Positions 35,957 to 46,457 of a stretch of 64,000 nt of DNA are shown here, one piece after another. The position numbers were made by a program, and so were the translations under genes. Where the stretch lies: positions 7,081,577 through 7,145,576 of the forward strand of contig NC_005027.1 in assembly GCF_000196115.1 (NCBI RefSeq). Direction: 5' to 3'. Under the pieces are notes generated by a model. The model was not told the origin of the DNA, searched no databases, and saw only the letters and a program-made list of their open reading frames with translations. This DNA comes from Rhodopirellula baltica SH 1 (lineage in GTDB: Bacteria > Planctomycetota > Planctomycetia > Pirellulales > Pirellulaceae). Each line of letters opens with the position of its first letter. The stretch's first letter is position 1.

Positions 35957-36982
35957 TCACCCCATCCAAGCGGCTCGGTAGCTCAATCCAAGGTTGAGAA
36001 TGCGTTGAATCAACGATTCGTAGGGAATCCCGGCGGCTTCGGCAGATTCAGCGAAGTCTTCCCCGTATTCGATGTTGGGGTTCGCATTGGCTTCGATCAC
36101 GTAAACTTCGCCCGTGGCAGTCATCCGCAAATCCATGCGAGCGTAGCCACTCATGTGAAGCGCTCGGTACACCCGTTTGCAAAGCTTGGCGATGTGCTTT
36201 TGCTGGACCTCGGTCAAACCTTCGGCGGCATGACAGGTGATGTCGTGTTTTTCTTGGTATTTGCGGTCCCATTTGACTCGGCTGGTCGCGATTCGAGCCG
36301 ACTCATCGGGCATTTTGCCAAAGTCCATTTCCCAAGCGGGAAAGGTCACCAATCGAGTGTTGCCCATCACGCCGACATACAATTCGCGACCCTCGATGTA
36401 TTGCTCGACAATCACGTCGCCGCCCGTCTTCTCGTGCAAGAAGGTGACTCGTTCGGCGAGTGCTTCGTCGTTGTGAACGATCGAGGCTTGAGCGATACCG
36501 AACGAAGCGTCCTCGATGGTTGATTTGACAAACAACGGGAATTCGAGTTTTTTCGGACGACGCACCGCGCGGCCATTCGGAAAAACTGCGAAACGCGGCG
36601 TGGCGATTCGGTGATACATCAGCAGTTTTTTCGACAACGCCTTGTCTTTGCTGAGCATCAATCCCCGCGGGTTGCATCCGCTGTAGGGTTGCTGCATCAA
36701 TTCGAGATAGCTGATCACCGCGAAATCGTAGGTGACCACACCGTAGAACTCTTCCAGCAACATGTAGGTGATGTTGGGTTGAAAGTTCTGCAGGGCCGCA
36801 CGAATGGGAGCCAGGTCATCAAAGATCCCCAGCGGTAGAACCTCATGCCCGAGTCCGCGAAGGGTTTCACAGACATCATATTCCGCCTTCCACGGGTCAG
36901 ATTCTTTGTCGGTGAATCCTTCCAGGGTATCCGGTGGAACGTTGCCTTCTCGGACCAAAACCAGCACACGCAATTTGCTCAT
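35957..36982 (-). CDS. ATP-grasp ligase, D-Ala-D-Ala-ligase-like
   Basis: A 341-residue ATP-grasp enzyme. The N-terminal preATP-grasp region (KLRVLVLVREGNVPPDTLEG, later NPRGLMLSKDKALSKKLL) is followed by LEFPLFVKSTIEDASFGIAQ with the ATP-binding Lys, EQYIEGRELYVGVMGN, and the Mg2+ site ARMDLRMTATGEVYVIEANANPN. It resembles D-Ala-D-Ala ligase more than RimK, but these motifs do not fix substrate, and a housekeeping ddl is not implied. It lies 57 bp downstream of a zinc metallopeptidase gene, so the pair is probably an operon. Confidence 0.85.
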   Translation of the reverse strand: MSKLRVLVLVREGNVPPDTLEGFTDKESDPWKAEYDVCETLRGLGHEVLPLGIFDDLAPIRAALQNFQPNITYMLLEEFYGVVTYDFAVISYLELMQQPYSGCNPRGLMLSKDKALSKKLLMYHRIATPRFAVFPNGRAVRRPKKLEFPLFVKSTIEDASFGIAQASIVHNDEALAERVTFLHEKTGGDVIVEQYIEGRELYVGVMGNTRLVTFPAWEMDFGKMPDESARIATSRVKWDRKYQEKHDITCHAAEGLTEVQQKHIAKLCKRVYRALHMSGYARMDLRMTATGEVYVIEANANPNIEYGEDFAESAEAAGIPYESLIQRILNLGLSYRAAWMG

Positions 36983-37039
36983 GACTGGTTGCCTCCACGG
37001 TGGACGCCAACGGATGTCGCACGTCGCCCGTTCGTTGCT

Positions 37040-38062
37040 TTAGACCGCTGCACGATGGCCTCCTTCGTGAAGGAAGTTGGTCGTGCGGACGGCGACCAGG
37101 ATCATGGCATCGCGTTTGGTTTCTTCCGGGGAAGCACCCAGGCGAAGCTGCAATTCGCGACAACGTTCGATCATTTCCTGGATGACCTGATCGATCGTGT
37201 AAGCGTATTCGCCGGTCCATTTGGCGACTGATCCACGCAACTCCGTGCGGATGCGGCTGAGGAAGGCGGCCGCGGTAACGTTGCGGCGGTGGGCGTCATC
37301 GGAAGAGAACAATCGACGCAGATCGTTGTCGTAGACGCTGGGTAGATCCAGCCCGTAATGCTGGCGTTTGCGTTCGTAGTGCGTTCGCAGTGTCTTGCGA
37401 ATGCGACTGATTGGATCCAGGGTCGCTCGGCATTGCACGCGAGGCTTTTTGCCCTGAAGCGACGTCATGAGTTCGTTCACCATCTTCAACTTCTCGATCG
37501 CTGGCCAATCTTTGTAGCGAGTTCGCCAACGCGAACCGGGCCGCAACCAAACCGCGAATGTTTCGGCGAAATCCTCCAGCGGGTGGACTTGAGCGTACCA
37601 CATGTCGAGGTGCAAAACGTAGTCGCGGCTGGACGGCTTGGGCTGATAGTATTCTGGGTAAGGCAGCGAGGTTTTGCCGAATGTGTTGCGATAGATCGCC
37701 TTGCGTCGCAATCGAAACGCGGTATCGATTGCATGACCGGCTTCGTGCCGCAAAATCTTCATGCACCATTCGTGAGTGCCACCTTCGACCTCCAGCAACT
37801 GCTTTCGTTCCAGTCGCATGAGCCGGGGATGTGCCAAATAAAACGGAATGGCGATCCCAGGGATTTCATCGGGTGAAAACCAATCTTCACTTAACCAACA
37901 GTGCGGAGTGAATCGCAGATCGCGGTCGGCGAGCTCGGCATTGAGTTGCTCGATGCGCTTCTTCAGCGGCGAATTCGCAATCGTGACACCCAGGTCACAC
38001 ATCCGAAGATCGAGCAATTGCTCGTCGGAGAGAGAATCGAGATCCGGTTTGCGTTTGGCCAT
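37040..38062 (-). CDS. Putative zinc metallopeptidase (HEAGH) coupled to the ATP-grasp gene
   Basis: The product is 340 residues from MAKRKPDLDSLSDEQLLDLR; an upstream ATG at 38101 is possible. The zinc motif RHEAGHAID is at about 105-113 and a probable third ligand lies in LEDFAETFAVWL at about 162-173, a gluzincin-type arrangement. The C-terminal half is helical and basic (SRIRKTLRTHYERKRQHYG). There is no signal peptide, so it is cytoplasmic. It is transcribed just ahead of the ATP-grasp ligase, suggesting linked peptide ligation and cleavage. Confidence 0.78.
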   Translation of the reverse strand: MAKRKPDLDSLSDEQLLDLRMCDLGVTIANSPLKKRIEQLNAELADRDLRFTPHCWLSEDWFSPDEIPGIAIPFYLAHPRLMRLERKQLLEVEGGTHEWCMKILRHEAGHAIDTAFRLRRKAIYRNTFGKTSLPYPEYYQPKPSSRDYVLHLDMWYAQVHPLEDFAETFAVWLRPGSRWRTRYKDWPAIEKLKMVNELMTSLQGKKPRVQCRATLDPISRIRKTLRTHYERKRQHYGLDLPSVYDNDLRRLFSSDDAHRRNVTAAAFLSRIRTELRGSVAKWTGEYAYTIDQVIQEMIERCRELQLRLGASPEETKRDAMILVAVRTTNFLHEGGHRAAV

Positions 38063-38232
38063 CAATCCGTGGTGCTGAGAATCCGTTGAGGGAGTGGCCA
38101 CCCAGGAACGTTCCGCCGAAACGTTTTCCTGATGACGTTCTGTCGATCCACGCTCAGTGTATTCACGGTCTTTTAAGATGCGAGTTCAAAGAGGCGTGAA
38201 AGACAAGTCGTGAAACACGAGCGGTGCGATTG

Positions 38233-38952
38233 TCAGTTGCCTTTGCTCTTGCCCTTCCAACCGCGACTGCGTTCTTCAGGATAGAGTCGCTCGCCATTGC
38301 GACGGGCATGACTCCGCGGGCTCGGGTCCCAGTTTTTCGCGTCGCCTTCGGCGGTGATCAACGCGATGTCGTCCATCGAAATATCGTGTAAAGCCGCCAA
38401 TTGACGCATCGAGTTGTCATGAATGGCTTGCTGGCTTTTTTCCAGTGACGAACGCATTGAATTGCCATCGGGAACCAGCAGCGGGGCCTCGACGGTGGTT
38501 CGTGCCGAGTCGCGAATTTGGTCGTAGATCGCACGACGCGTGTTTTCAGGAACGCTTGCGATCGGCAGCGCCGCAAGTTCCTCTTCGCTGAGCACGACGA
38601 GGACGGGCTTGTCGTCTTCCGCAGATGCCACGTCGGATGTCAGTGCATCGCCGGTGTCCGATGACGCGGAAGAATCAGATCCGCCCATGAACATGACTGC
38701 CAGCACGCCGATCATCCCGAAAACCAAAATTCCGACTAGGACCCCGGCGAGCAGTGGCACATTGATGTCACCAGCCGGCGAAGAAGACTTTTTCTTCCGC
38801 GATTTCGCCGTTGTCGCCTGCGGTTCCGCCACGGCTTGAGCCGACTCCACACTGAAAACATGGCCGCACGATGGGCATCGAGCGGTCACCACCGACGGCG
38901 GAACACTGGCGGTCGTTTTGCACTGCGGGCAGCGGACGGAACGATTGCTCAT
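38233..38952 (-). CDS. Zinc-ribbon membrane protein
   Basis: A 239-residue protein from MSNRSVRCPQCKTTASVPPS. The N-terminus has two CPxC pairs (CPQC and CPSC), the MJ0042/zinc-ribbon type pattern. A basic linker follows, then one membrane helix (LLAGVLVGILVFGMIGVLAV), a Ser/Asp linker, and a C-terminal helical region with TRRAIYDQIRDSARTTVEAP. The topology is single-pass with the zinc ribbon inside. The family is common in Planctomycetota and of unknown function. Confidence 0.78.
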   Translation of the reverse strand: MSNRSVRCPQCKTTASVPPSVVTARCPSCGHVFSVESAQAVAEPQATTAKSRKKKSSSPAGDINVPLLAGVLVGILVFGMIGVLAVMFMGGSDSSASSDTGDALTSDVASAEDDKPVLVVLSEEELAALPIASVPENTRRAIYDQIRDSARTTVEAPLLVPDGNSMRSSLEKSQQAIHDNSMRQLAALHDISMDDIALITAEGDAKNWDPSPRSHARRNGERLYPEERSRGWKGKSKGN

Positions 38953-39010
38953 GGGCGAGTTGCGCTGTTGTTTGGCGAGATAGAAAGAGGCGAGGCTGGT
39001 TGATGGCGAC

Positions 39011-40552
39011 TTACCGAGTGGGTAGCAGCGAAGCGGACAAGGAGCCCACCATCGGCAGCATTTGCTCAAAGCGTTGTTGGATTGAATCTGCTCGGCGACC
39101 GGTCAACCCATGCGAATCAATGTGACCGATCTCGTCGGAAAGCGATTCCCAAACCTCTGCCAACTCCGCCGCGGTGCGTTGCAATCGATCCAGCGGCTGA
39201 CGTCGATCCAGGTCCTCGTGCAGCTTTTTGGCGAGCTCATACAACCGGTCGGTTCCGCGAAGCACGTCGCGTTCATACGAATCGGGAGTCAGGTAGCGGG
39301 CGTATCGTTTCAGGTCGGCTCGGAAGTATTCGGCGGAGCCTTCCAAAGACGCGGCGTCGGACATCAACGTTTGCCGCGTTCGAGGTGACAACTCACCTTG
39401 ATTCGAACCGCCACCGGGAAATCCAGTGCCTGGATAGATGGGACCGGGGAAACCGGGCGAAGGATAGCCGGGACCAGGAAGCGGCGTTGGACGAGGTGGC
39501 GGAGGCATCCACAACAACGCATAGGTTTGGTCACCGCATTGGGCGATTCGAGCAAGTCGACGATCCAGAACCGGATCGCGAAGTGTTGCCAGTTCGCTCG
39601 CGTAGGCTTGCCAACGTGCGACAAAATCTGTGAAGCGGCTGACAATCTCGTCGTACTGAACTGATTCGACCCGGTCGGCTTCCTCCAAGATGACCTCCCG
39701 CAGCAACCGGCCTCGATGAACCAAGTCACGGGCTTGATCGGATGGAACACGAGCGGTCTCGACATCGTCGAGCAACGCTTGCATATAAGTCGCGGCAATG
39801 ATCATCTGATCGTGCAAACCATGGCGATCGAATTGAGGTTCAATCTTCATCAAACGCGAAAGTTTGCGGCCGGTTTGATCACAGTTGGCGACGATGGAAC
39901 GCAGCCTATCGGATCGATTGGGAACCGATCGAACTTGAAACGAAAGCTCTCGCCAACGTTGATCCAAACTGCGATACGAATCGCGAAGCGGCGAAAGCGA
40001 ATTGGCGCCATCGCATTGATGCAGCACCGTGCGTGCGAGTGCTTGGACTTGATAGGTCTCCGGCAACAACGCGCGGATACCCGCGTCACGCCGTGACAGA
40101 TCCTGCAGTTCGTCCTTGAGCGATGCCAGTTCGCGGTCCATTTGAATCAGCAGTTCGGCGAATTGCCCGACCTCTCGCGAATTTGTGCGGATCGTTTGAG
40201 GTCGATCAGGACGCCGATCGTCGCGAGGTCGGTCCGGTTGGATCGGTGGACGACTGCCTGGAACCGGCGGACCGAGCGGACCTGCGGGAAAATCACCGGG
40301 ACGTGGTGCTGGCACAGGCGGCCGACCGCCACGATCCGTTTCTCGTTTAGAAAGTTCGTCTTGCAGCTTCTTTTCCGCGATCGAACGAAACAGGCTTTCT
40401 AAAAACGATCCGTTTTGTGCGACGGCGGTTGGCGCGGTCAACAAACTCAACGCCATTCCCGCCATTAGCATCGCGATGATGCCGACGCGCGAGTGACGTG
40501 AAGAGACAGATCGATGGCGAGACGCAGACTCGCGAAGAAGAGAAGTGAGCAT
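39011..40552 (-). CDS. Secreted helical protein, function unknown
   Basis: A 513-residue protein. A long basic N-region precedes a signal peptide core (GIIAMLMAGMALSLLTAPTAVAQ). Next is a Pro/Arg/Asp-rich linker (RPGDFPAGPLGPPVPGSRPP), then a largely helical region with many Leu/Arg/Asp heptad-like segments and a second Pro/Gly-rich insert (PGPGYPSPGFPGPIYPGTGF). No enzymatic motif is visible. The two helical halves may be related repeats. It is transcribed with the zinc-ribbon gene in the same direction, 58 bp apart. Confidence 0.75.
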   Translation of the reverse strand: MLTSLLRESASRHRSVSSRHSRVGIIAMLMAGMALSLLTAPTAVAQNGSFLESLFRSIAEKKLQDELSKRETDRGGRPPVPAPRPGDFPAGPLGPPVPGSRPPIQPDRPRDDRRPDRPQTIRTNSREVGQFAELLIQMDRELASLKDELQDLSRRDAGIRALLPETYQVQALARTVLHQCDGANSLSPLRDSYRSLDQRWRELSFQVRSVPNRSDRLRSIVANCDQTGRKLSRLMKIEPQFDRHGLHDQMIIAATYMQALLDDVETARVPSDQARDLVHRGRLLREVILEEADRVESVQYDEIVSRFTDFVARWQAYASELATLRDPVLDRRLARIAQCGDQTYALLWMPPPPRPTPLPGPGYPSPGFPGPIYPGTGFPGGGSNQGELSPRTRQTLMSDAASLEGSAEYFRADLKRYARYLTPDSYERDVLRGTDRLYELAKKLHEDLDRRQPLDRLQRTAAELAEVWESLSDEIGHIDSHGLTGRRADSIQQRFEQMLPMVGSLSASLLPTR

Positions 40553-40803
40553 GTGGGGCCCGCCTGTTTACCGGTCATAGATGTGCTCGGCGTTGTCTGG
40601 AGGACGCTCGCCGAGCAATTGGATTGATTGATGCCATCGTAACAGTTTGCCAACACGGCGCCGTCGTTCCGTTTGGTATTGCCGCCAAGATCTAGGCAGC
40701 CCACCAAAGGTGGGTGGAATCTTTCTACCTGGTCGGGTTTTGACCTCAGAAGCAAAGGGAAGAATGCCGTTGCCACGAGCATATGAATCGCTCTGCAACC
40801 AAA

Positions 40804-42399
40804 ATGAACGAACGTTCCCCTCGGTGGCCACTTGGTCGCTCGTCGTTCGCATCGACGGTCGAGCGCAGCGTGGCGTTGCGAATCGAAGACGACCGGTTGT
40901 TGCTTGCGATTGCGAACAAGTCGACCGATGCGGTTCAATTGAACGAACCGGCGGATGAGATGATCGTCGATCAGGTTCGATGCTCGGATCCAAACGGTTG
41001 GATCAACAGTGGGCGCTGGACTGAAATGGTCGAAGCGTTGACCACGTTGAAGCAGCGCCATCAAATTGGTGATGCACCCGTTGCTGTGTCGCTGAGTGGT
41101 GACTTCTGTGTCACTCGCATTTCCGTGGGAACGGTCGAAGACGTTGATCGCGACTTGTCTGCGTTAGCGGGACGCATCCCTCGTTATTTGCAATTGGGAC
41201 CAGGCGGTAAAGTCACCGGTCACACTCGCGAGACGATCGGGCCGGGGATGGAGCATGCGTTGACGGCGGTTGGCAACCGAGTGCGTCTGCAGAATCTCTA
41301 TGAAGTCTTCCGCATGTGCGACATCGAGATCGCTTGGGTGGAACCTTCGCTGGTCAGTCTGTCTCGGTTGATCGGTTGGCTGGGGCTGGACCGACACGCA
41401 CCTGTGTTGATCGCCGATTCGTTTGGTCGATCGTGGGAAGTTGGAATCTCGTTCGAAGGACGCTTGCTGTTGGACTACCGTCCGGCGGCGGCCCGAGACG
41501 GCAGTGAATTCGCGGATGTGATCGATCACCACTTGGAACGTTTGCAACGTTTTTGCCAGCGTCACCGCGGGATGTCAGACCACCAGTTGGATCAATTGTT
41601 TGTCGGCGGCGGTCCCGACAAAGTGATGCCGGTCGTCAAGCGTTTTGCCAACGATTCAAAACTGTCCGTTTCGGCGATCACTCTGGACTCCGCACCGTGG
41701 AAGATTGATCGTTACAAGTCGACCGCCATTGAAGGTGCTGACGAAATCTTCTGCGAAGTTCCGATTCCTGAAAGCGATACGGTAGCCATCGCGGCGGCTG
41801 TGTTGCCGTTGATCGCCAATCCGGAATTGCCCAAGCCTGACTTGTTGCAAGAGATCCGACGTGATCGTGGCAAGTCGTTTGTGCGGCGAGTGGTCGGAAC
41901 GTTCTGGCCCGCCGCGGCGGCCGTGGTTCTGTTGTCGTTGGGATTCACGATGGTCGCCAATGAACGATCGCGAGCGGAACGACAACGTCAACAACGCGAC
42001 TTCGTCGAAACACAGATGCGTCAGACGCAGGTGCGAATGTCAGGCGTGCAAGAAATGCGAGAGTTTGTCACTCATTTGCAGACCATCGAATCCAAAACGT
42101 TCACACCGCATGTGAATCAGATCGTCACGCAAATGGCGCAGTGTTTGCCAGCTCAAACTCGATTGCGATCCATGGTGTTGGATGCCGAGCACCAAATCCA
42201 CTTGGAAGGTTGGACGGCGCAAGAGAACGATATCTACGACGTGATCAGTTACGTCCGTCGTGTGCCAGAGATCAACCAAGTCGCTTTGTTGGGTACCAAC
42301 GCCAGCGCGGATGACGACGGTTTGGTTTTCCAGATTCGATTGGGCATGCGTCCGGATCGTCCAGAGTTGCAAACGGGAAAGGCCAGTTCCCATGAATAA
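40804..42399 (+). CDS. PilM-PilN-like fusion, pilus/secretion assembly platform protein
   Basis: A 531-residue protein from MNERSPRWPLGRSSFASTVE. Residues about 20-350 have an actin-like fold pattern of PilM/GspL-cytoplasmic type (LFVGGGPDKVMPVVKRF near its end). One membrane helix at about 367-385 (FWPAAAAVVLLSLGFTMVAN) is followed by a PilN-like periplasmic part with a ferredoxin-like fold segment (LPAQTRLRSMVLDAEHQIHL). It therefore joins what are two proteins in type IV pilus systems and resembles GspL of type II secretion. It overlaps the next gene by 8 bp. Confidence 0.8.
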   Translation: MNERSPRWPLGRSSFASTVERSVALRIEDDRLLLAIANKSTDAVQLNEPADEMIVDQVRCSDPNGWINSGRWTEMVEALTTLKQRHQIGDAPVAVSLSGDFCVTRISVGTVEDVDRDLSALAGRIPRYLQLGPGGKVTGHTRETIGPGMEHALTAVGNRVRLQNLYEVFRMCDIEIAWVEPSLVSLSRLIGWLGLDRHAPVLIADSFGRSWEVGISFEGRLLLDYRPAAARDGSEFADVIDHHLERLQRFCQRHRGMSDHQLDQLFVGGGPDKVMPVVKRFANDSKLSVSAITLDSAPWKIDRYKSTAIEGADEIFCEVPIPESDTVAIAAAVLPLIANPELPKPDLLQEIRRDRGKSFVRRVVGTFWPAAAAVVLLSLGFTMVANERSRAERQRQQRDFVETQMRQTQVRMSGVQEMREFVTHLQTIESKTFTPHVNQIVTQMAQCLPAQTRLRSMVLDAEHQIHLEGWTAQENDIYDVISYVRRVPEINQVALLGTNASADDDGLVFQIRLGMRPDRPELQTGKASSHE

Positions 42400-43039
42400 A
42401 CCGAATGACCGGCTAACCCGGGTGATCGTCGCCGCTGGAAGTTTCCTTGTGTTGATAGTGATCGGAAAACCACTGGTCGATGAATACAGCGAGCTACGTG
42501 CGGGACATCGAGAATTATCGAAGCTCGAAGAAGAGTTCGATATGTTGCAATCCCGCGATGTGCGATTGCAGAGAATCGAAACGACGTTGAAGGACGAACG
42601 CAAACAGTTGTTGGAACGTTCGACCACTCCGGACAAAATTCAGCAAGTTCGTGACACGGTGATTGGCATCGTTCGGCAAAGCAGTGCTACGTTGCGAAGT
42701 TTGGAAATTGAAGACGGACAACGTCGACGGTGGGCATTTCAAAACGATGATCCACACAGTCGACGATTGCCCGAGATGGACGAAGAGTCAGACTTCGAGT
42801 TGCATTCGCACTCGTTGACACTGGTCGCTGATGGGACATTGGATGCGATCATGGAAGTGATGAAGAAAATCAAGAACCAGCAATGGTTGATGACGGTTGA
42901 GACTTTGGGATTGGAGCCTGCAGGATCAAGCGAGAAATGGATTGGGTTGGAACTGCGAATCACGCTGTATGGACTGCAGCGTTCGGTTCGTGAGGATGAT
43001 GATCTGGTCGCCGCGATTGAATCGACGCGACTGAAGTGA
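42392..43039 (+). CDS. PilO/GspM-like inner membrane protein
   Basis: A 215-residue bitopic protein with one N-terminal membrane helix (LTRVIVAAGSFLVLIVIGKP), then a coiled coil (LRAGHRELSKLEEEFDMLQS) and a small alpha/beta domain ending LELRITLYGLQRSV. This is the PilO/GspM arrangement. Position between the PilM-PilN fusion and the secretin supports it. The start overlaps the upstream gene by 8 bp. A 48-bp gap follows before the secretin. Confidence 0.78.
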   Translation: MNKPNDRLTRVIVAAGSFLVLIVIGKPLVDEYSELRAGHRELSKLEEEFDMLQSRDVRLQRIETTLKDERKQLLERSTTPDKIQQVRDTVIGIVRQSSATLRSLEIEDGQRRRWAFQNDDPHSRRLPEMDEESDFELHSHSLTLVADGTLDAIMEVMKKIKNQQWLMTVETLGLEPAGSSEKWIGLELRITLYGLQRSVREDDDLVAAIESTRLK

Positions 43040-43087
43040 TCCGACGCCAAGTCGTGTCACTGACTTTTCACCAATAGGAATCAACGC

Positions 43088-45556
43088 ATGGCCAAGGAAG
43101 GCTCCGCGTCACTAGCTGAACGCGTCATAACCACTCCGAGCGATTCGCTCGTGAGTCCGATGACGTCGCGTCGTTCGAAAGCTCGGCGTGCGCTCGCTGC
43201 CATGATTCAATCCGCTACGTTCGGAGTGGGGGTGTCGTTGGCATTGTTTGTGACGACGTGGAGCGGTTCCTCTGTGGTTGCTGCAGAATCGAACACAGTT
43301 TCAAGCGACTCGCAGAGCATCACGGTTGATTCAAAGCCAGGCGAAGTCGAAACCAAGGCTGCCGCGGGAGCATCGTTGGCGGTCGGGCCCGAGTCACAAG
43401 TTCAATTGGACGGACCTCCGCTTTCCATCGACGAAGTGCTTTCACAGCGGGGAAGCATCACGTTCCGCAAAACATCGCTTCAAGAAGTGGTGTTTTTGCT
43501 GTCGGATCTTTGGAACATCAACATCGTCGCGGGCGAGAAGATCACCGGGAACGTATCCGGCGTTTTCAAAGAAGCTCCGCTTCGAGATGTCTTGTCCGCG
43601 ATCCTGACTTCTTCCGGCTATGGTTACATCGCGGCGGGAAACAGTTTGGTTGTGTTGCCGCTGGACGAAGTTGGGACGGGAAGCCCCGATTTCGAATCGC
43701 GAACGCTGCAGTTTCGAGCGGCCGACGAGGCGGAGATGAGTTCGACAATCGCAGCGGCTCAGTTGTTGTTGTCCGACCGCGGACGCATTCAACCGATCGG
43801 TCGTGGCGCGATTTTGGTGGTCGACAGCAAAGACAACATCGATCGCGTTCAGCAAATGTTGATCGCCATGCTACCAGAAGCCACCCTGCAAAGCACCAGC
43901 AATCCTTCGGATGGCACGTCGCCCGGTTTTCAGCGACCGGCGTCACCAAACGTCTATGACGCGATGGCGACCGAGATCATCTACCTGACACCTCAATTCA
44001 CCGAAGCCTCGGAAATGAGAGAGTCGCTCGAAGGTGCGCTGGGAGAAGGCACGATCGTGTCCGTCTACGAAGCTGAGAATCGCATTCTGATCAAAGGCAA
44101 TCGAGCTCAGTTGGAGTTGGCATCGCAGGCGTTCAAACAACTTGATGTCCCACGTGCTCAGGTGCGCATCACGGCGTTGATTTATGACGTCAGCTTGGAA
44201 GAGCTCGAAGAGTTGGGCGTGAACTGGGGACGCGGGTTCCGTTTGGACACAACCGATGAATCGGCTCTCGCTGACTTGGCGGGCAACGTTGAGAAAGCGG
44301 TGACTTTCGGAACGCTTGGTTCGGGCGGGGCGAGTTCGTTTGGCATTCGCACCTTGACGGATACGTTCGACACAAGTGTCTTGCTTCGAGCGTTGGACAG
44401 CAGCGATGAAGCAAAGTTGTTGGCTGACCCTTCGATCACCGCAATCGATCGTCGCGAAGCCTCGATCAAAATCGTTCAGCAAATTCCGATCGTCGCTGCA
44501 TCACCGGCGGAAGGCAGCAACGTCGTTTTCGCTCAAGTCGAATTCAAAGACGCCGGGATCATCCTGAAGGTGACACCGCGGATCAGCAACGACAACACCA
44601 TCGAATTGCAGGTTCAACCCGAATACAGCGTTAAGGTTGGCGAGATTGAAAACAATCCGGTGATCGATAGTCGGACGGCAGAGACCACAGTTCGGGTCGC
44701 CAACGGCCATATGTTCACGCTGGGTGGTTTGCGTCAGAAACGGATCATCGAGGGCACCAGTGGTGTGCCATACCTCCGTGATCTGAAGTACGTCGGGAAG
44801 TTGTTTCGAAGCCACTCGACCGAAGTCCGCGAAAGCGAACTGATCGTGTTTTTAAAACCCGAGATCATCTCGCCTTATGACCATGGCAACGAACGTTCAC
44901 GACAAGCAATGTGTGTTGCAAACCGGCAACTTGATGAGATCCCTTACGCGTCGGTTTGTCCGCAAACTCCTTATTGCTACGACAAAAATTGTCCCAATCA
45001 CCATCCAAGGCCTCGGGTCAACGGCGGCACCGACGAGTTGCAAATGCTGGGTGGCGAAGGCATCGCACCGATGGAATTGTCGTTTCCCGGTTTGGTGAAT
45101 CCCGCCCCGGTGGTTCCAGGCCAAATTTCGCCGTTGTATGAATCGGAACGAGTGATCTCGGATTCAATCATGCTCGATTCTGAGCCAATGATGCTGGAAA
45201 CTCCAACCCCAATTCCCAACGGCTCATCCAGCGTGTTGCCGGCTCCGATGCTGAACCACAGTTCTCGGGCAATGGAAGGGCGACTCTCCAGTCCAAGCCA
45301 ATCCAGTGCGATCGTGAATGCGTCCAGTCTTCGAAGTCAGGGGACTCCGCAGGTTCAGCCTCGGTTGCGAAGCGAATCGGTTTCGGCAATCCCAGCATCA
45401 TCCAGGATGATGCCCGCAAAGGTGGAAACATTTCGATCGCTCATCAACGAACCTTTGCGAGCCGACCTGCTGTCCAATGACGTCTCGTCCCATCGAGATG
45501 CGGAAGAATTCGCGGGTTACCCGCCGGTCTATGTTCGCAAGATGGAGCAACCGTGA
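43088..45556 (+). CDS. Secretin (GspD/PilQ family)
   Basis: An 822-residue outer-membrane secretin. After a long basic leader and hydrophobic segment comes an N0/STN-like domain ([20 protein letters not shown]), then repeated N-domains with [20 protein letters not shown]. The C-terminal secretin core has [20 protein letters not shown] and [22 protein letters not shown]-terminal extension of about 200 residues is rich in Ser, Pro and Met and includes a Cys-containing stretch ([20 protein letters not shown]), unusual for the family. It is the outer membrane channel of the operon. Confidence 0.92.
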
Positions 45557-46101
45557 TGTCCGAACAACGTTTGACAAGACGGACGCGAAATCACGGCAAC
45601 AAAACCATGTCGAAGGGTGTCAGCAAATCGACAACGACTCGGTTGAAGTGGACTGCCGCGTTCGTGTTGCTGTTCGTGAAAGTAGTGGTGCTGCCAGGTT
45701 GCGGCGTGGACCCAGAGTCGATTGAGACGATTCGCCGTGTTGCGATGCAGGACCGGAAGACTCAATCCGATTTGAACATCGGTGGCGGCGAAGATGGATC
45801 CGTGGCGGTGAGTTCACCAAGAGTTTTCGAACCACCTTTTCCGGATCGCAGGGATCCGTTTCACATTGACCAAGCGGCCCCGTCGACGGTGACGCGTCCC
45901 ACGAAAGCCTCTGAGTACTTGGTGCTCGGATTCGCGGATGTGGGGAAAACGCGCGCGATCATCCGCTTTGGCGACGAGACCCAATTTGTTTCCAAGGGCG
46001 ACACGATCGGTGACGCCGAGGTGCTGGATGTCATTCCGCCCCGCGTTCGTTTGAGGAATGGCAGTTTCATTTGGGAGGCCAGCATGTTCCAGTCGCCATA
46101 A
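45556..46101 (+). CDS. PilP-like lipoprotein or periplasmic coupling protein
   Basis: A 181-residue product whose ATG overlaps the secretin stop as TGATG (a GTG one codon earlier is possible). A hydrophobic N-terminal helix ends in [12 protein letters not shown], a possible lipobox-like Cys. The C-terminal part ([20 protein letters not shown]...[20 protein letters not shown]) is short and beta-rich, as in PilP/GspC HR domains. The operon position after the secretin supports this; sequence evidence alone is weak. Confidence 0.6.
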
Positions 46102-46137
46102 GTTTTTTTATCGAGCATTCTCTGGTGTCACGACCTT

Positions 46138-46173
46138 GGCCCGCATGAAGCAATTCATGCGGGCCATTTTTTG
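46138..46173 (+). terminator. Strong intrinsic terminator after the pilus/secretion-like operon
   Basis: A perfect 12-bp stem (GGCCCGCATGAA at 46138-46149 with TTCATGCGGGCC at 46154-46165) is closed by a GCAA tetraloop and followed by ATTTTTTG. It starts 37 bp after the last gene of the operon. The following 284 bp (46174-46457) hold no gene I can support. Confidence 0.92.
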
Positions 46174-46457
46174 TTTACGGGACTCATGCTGACAAATTTT
46201 GCTGTGATTCAAAATCTTGGATGCATGCAACGTGAATACTTCGGCCGGCTGATGTGAAATCTTTTGTGGGCACTGCATAGTTGGACGCCAATGCGGTTTC
46301 TTCGATTCTAGCCATCTGATAGGCTTTCGGTTTGCAAATCATTCCAACGCGAACCGGCCGAGTCATCTTGGGACTGCTCGCATCACCCCGACGGAATTGA
46401 AATATCTGGTGCCCTGGAGGCAGTTCGTTTTTTCGCCCGCTTTTCTCCGCCTTTTTC

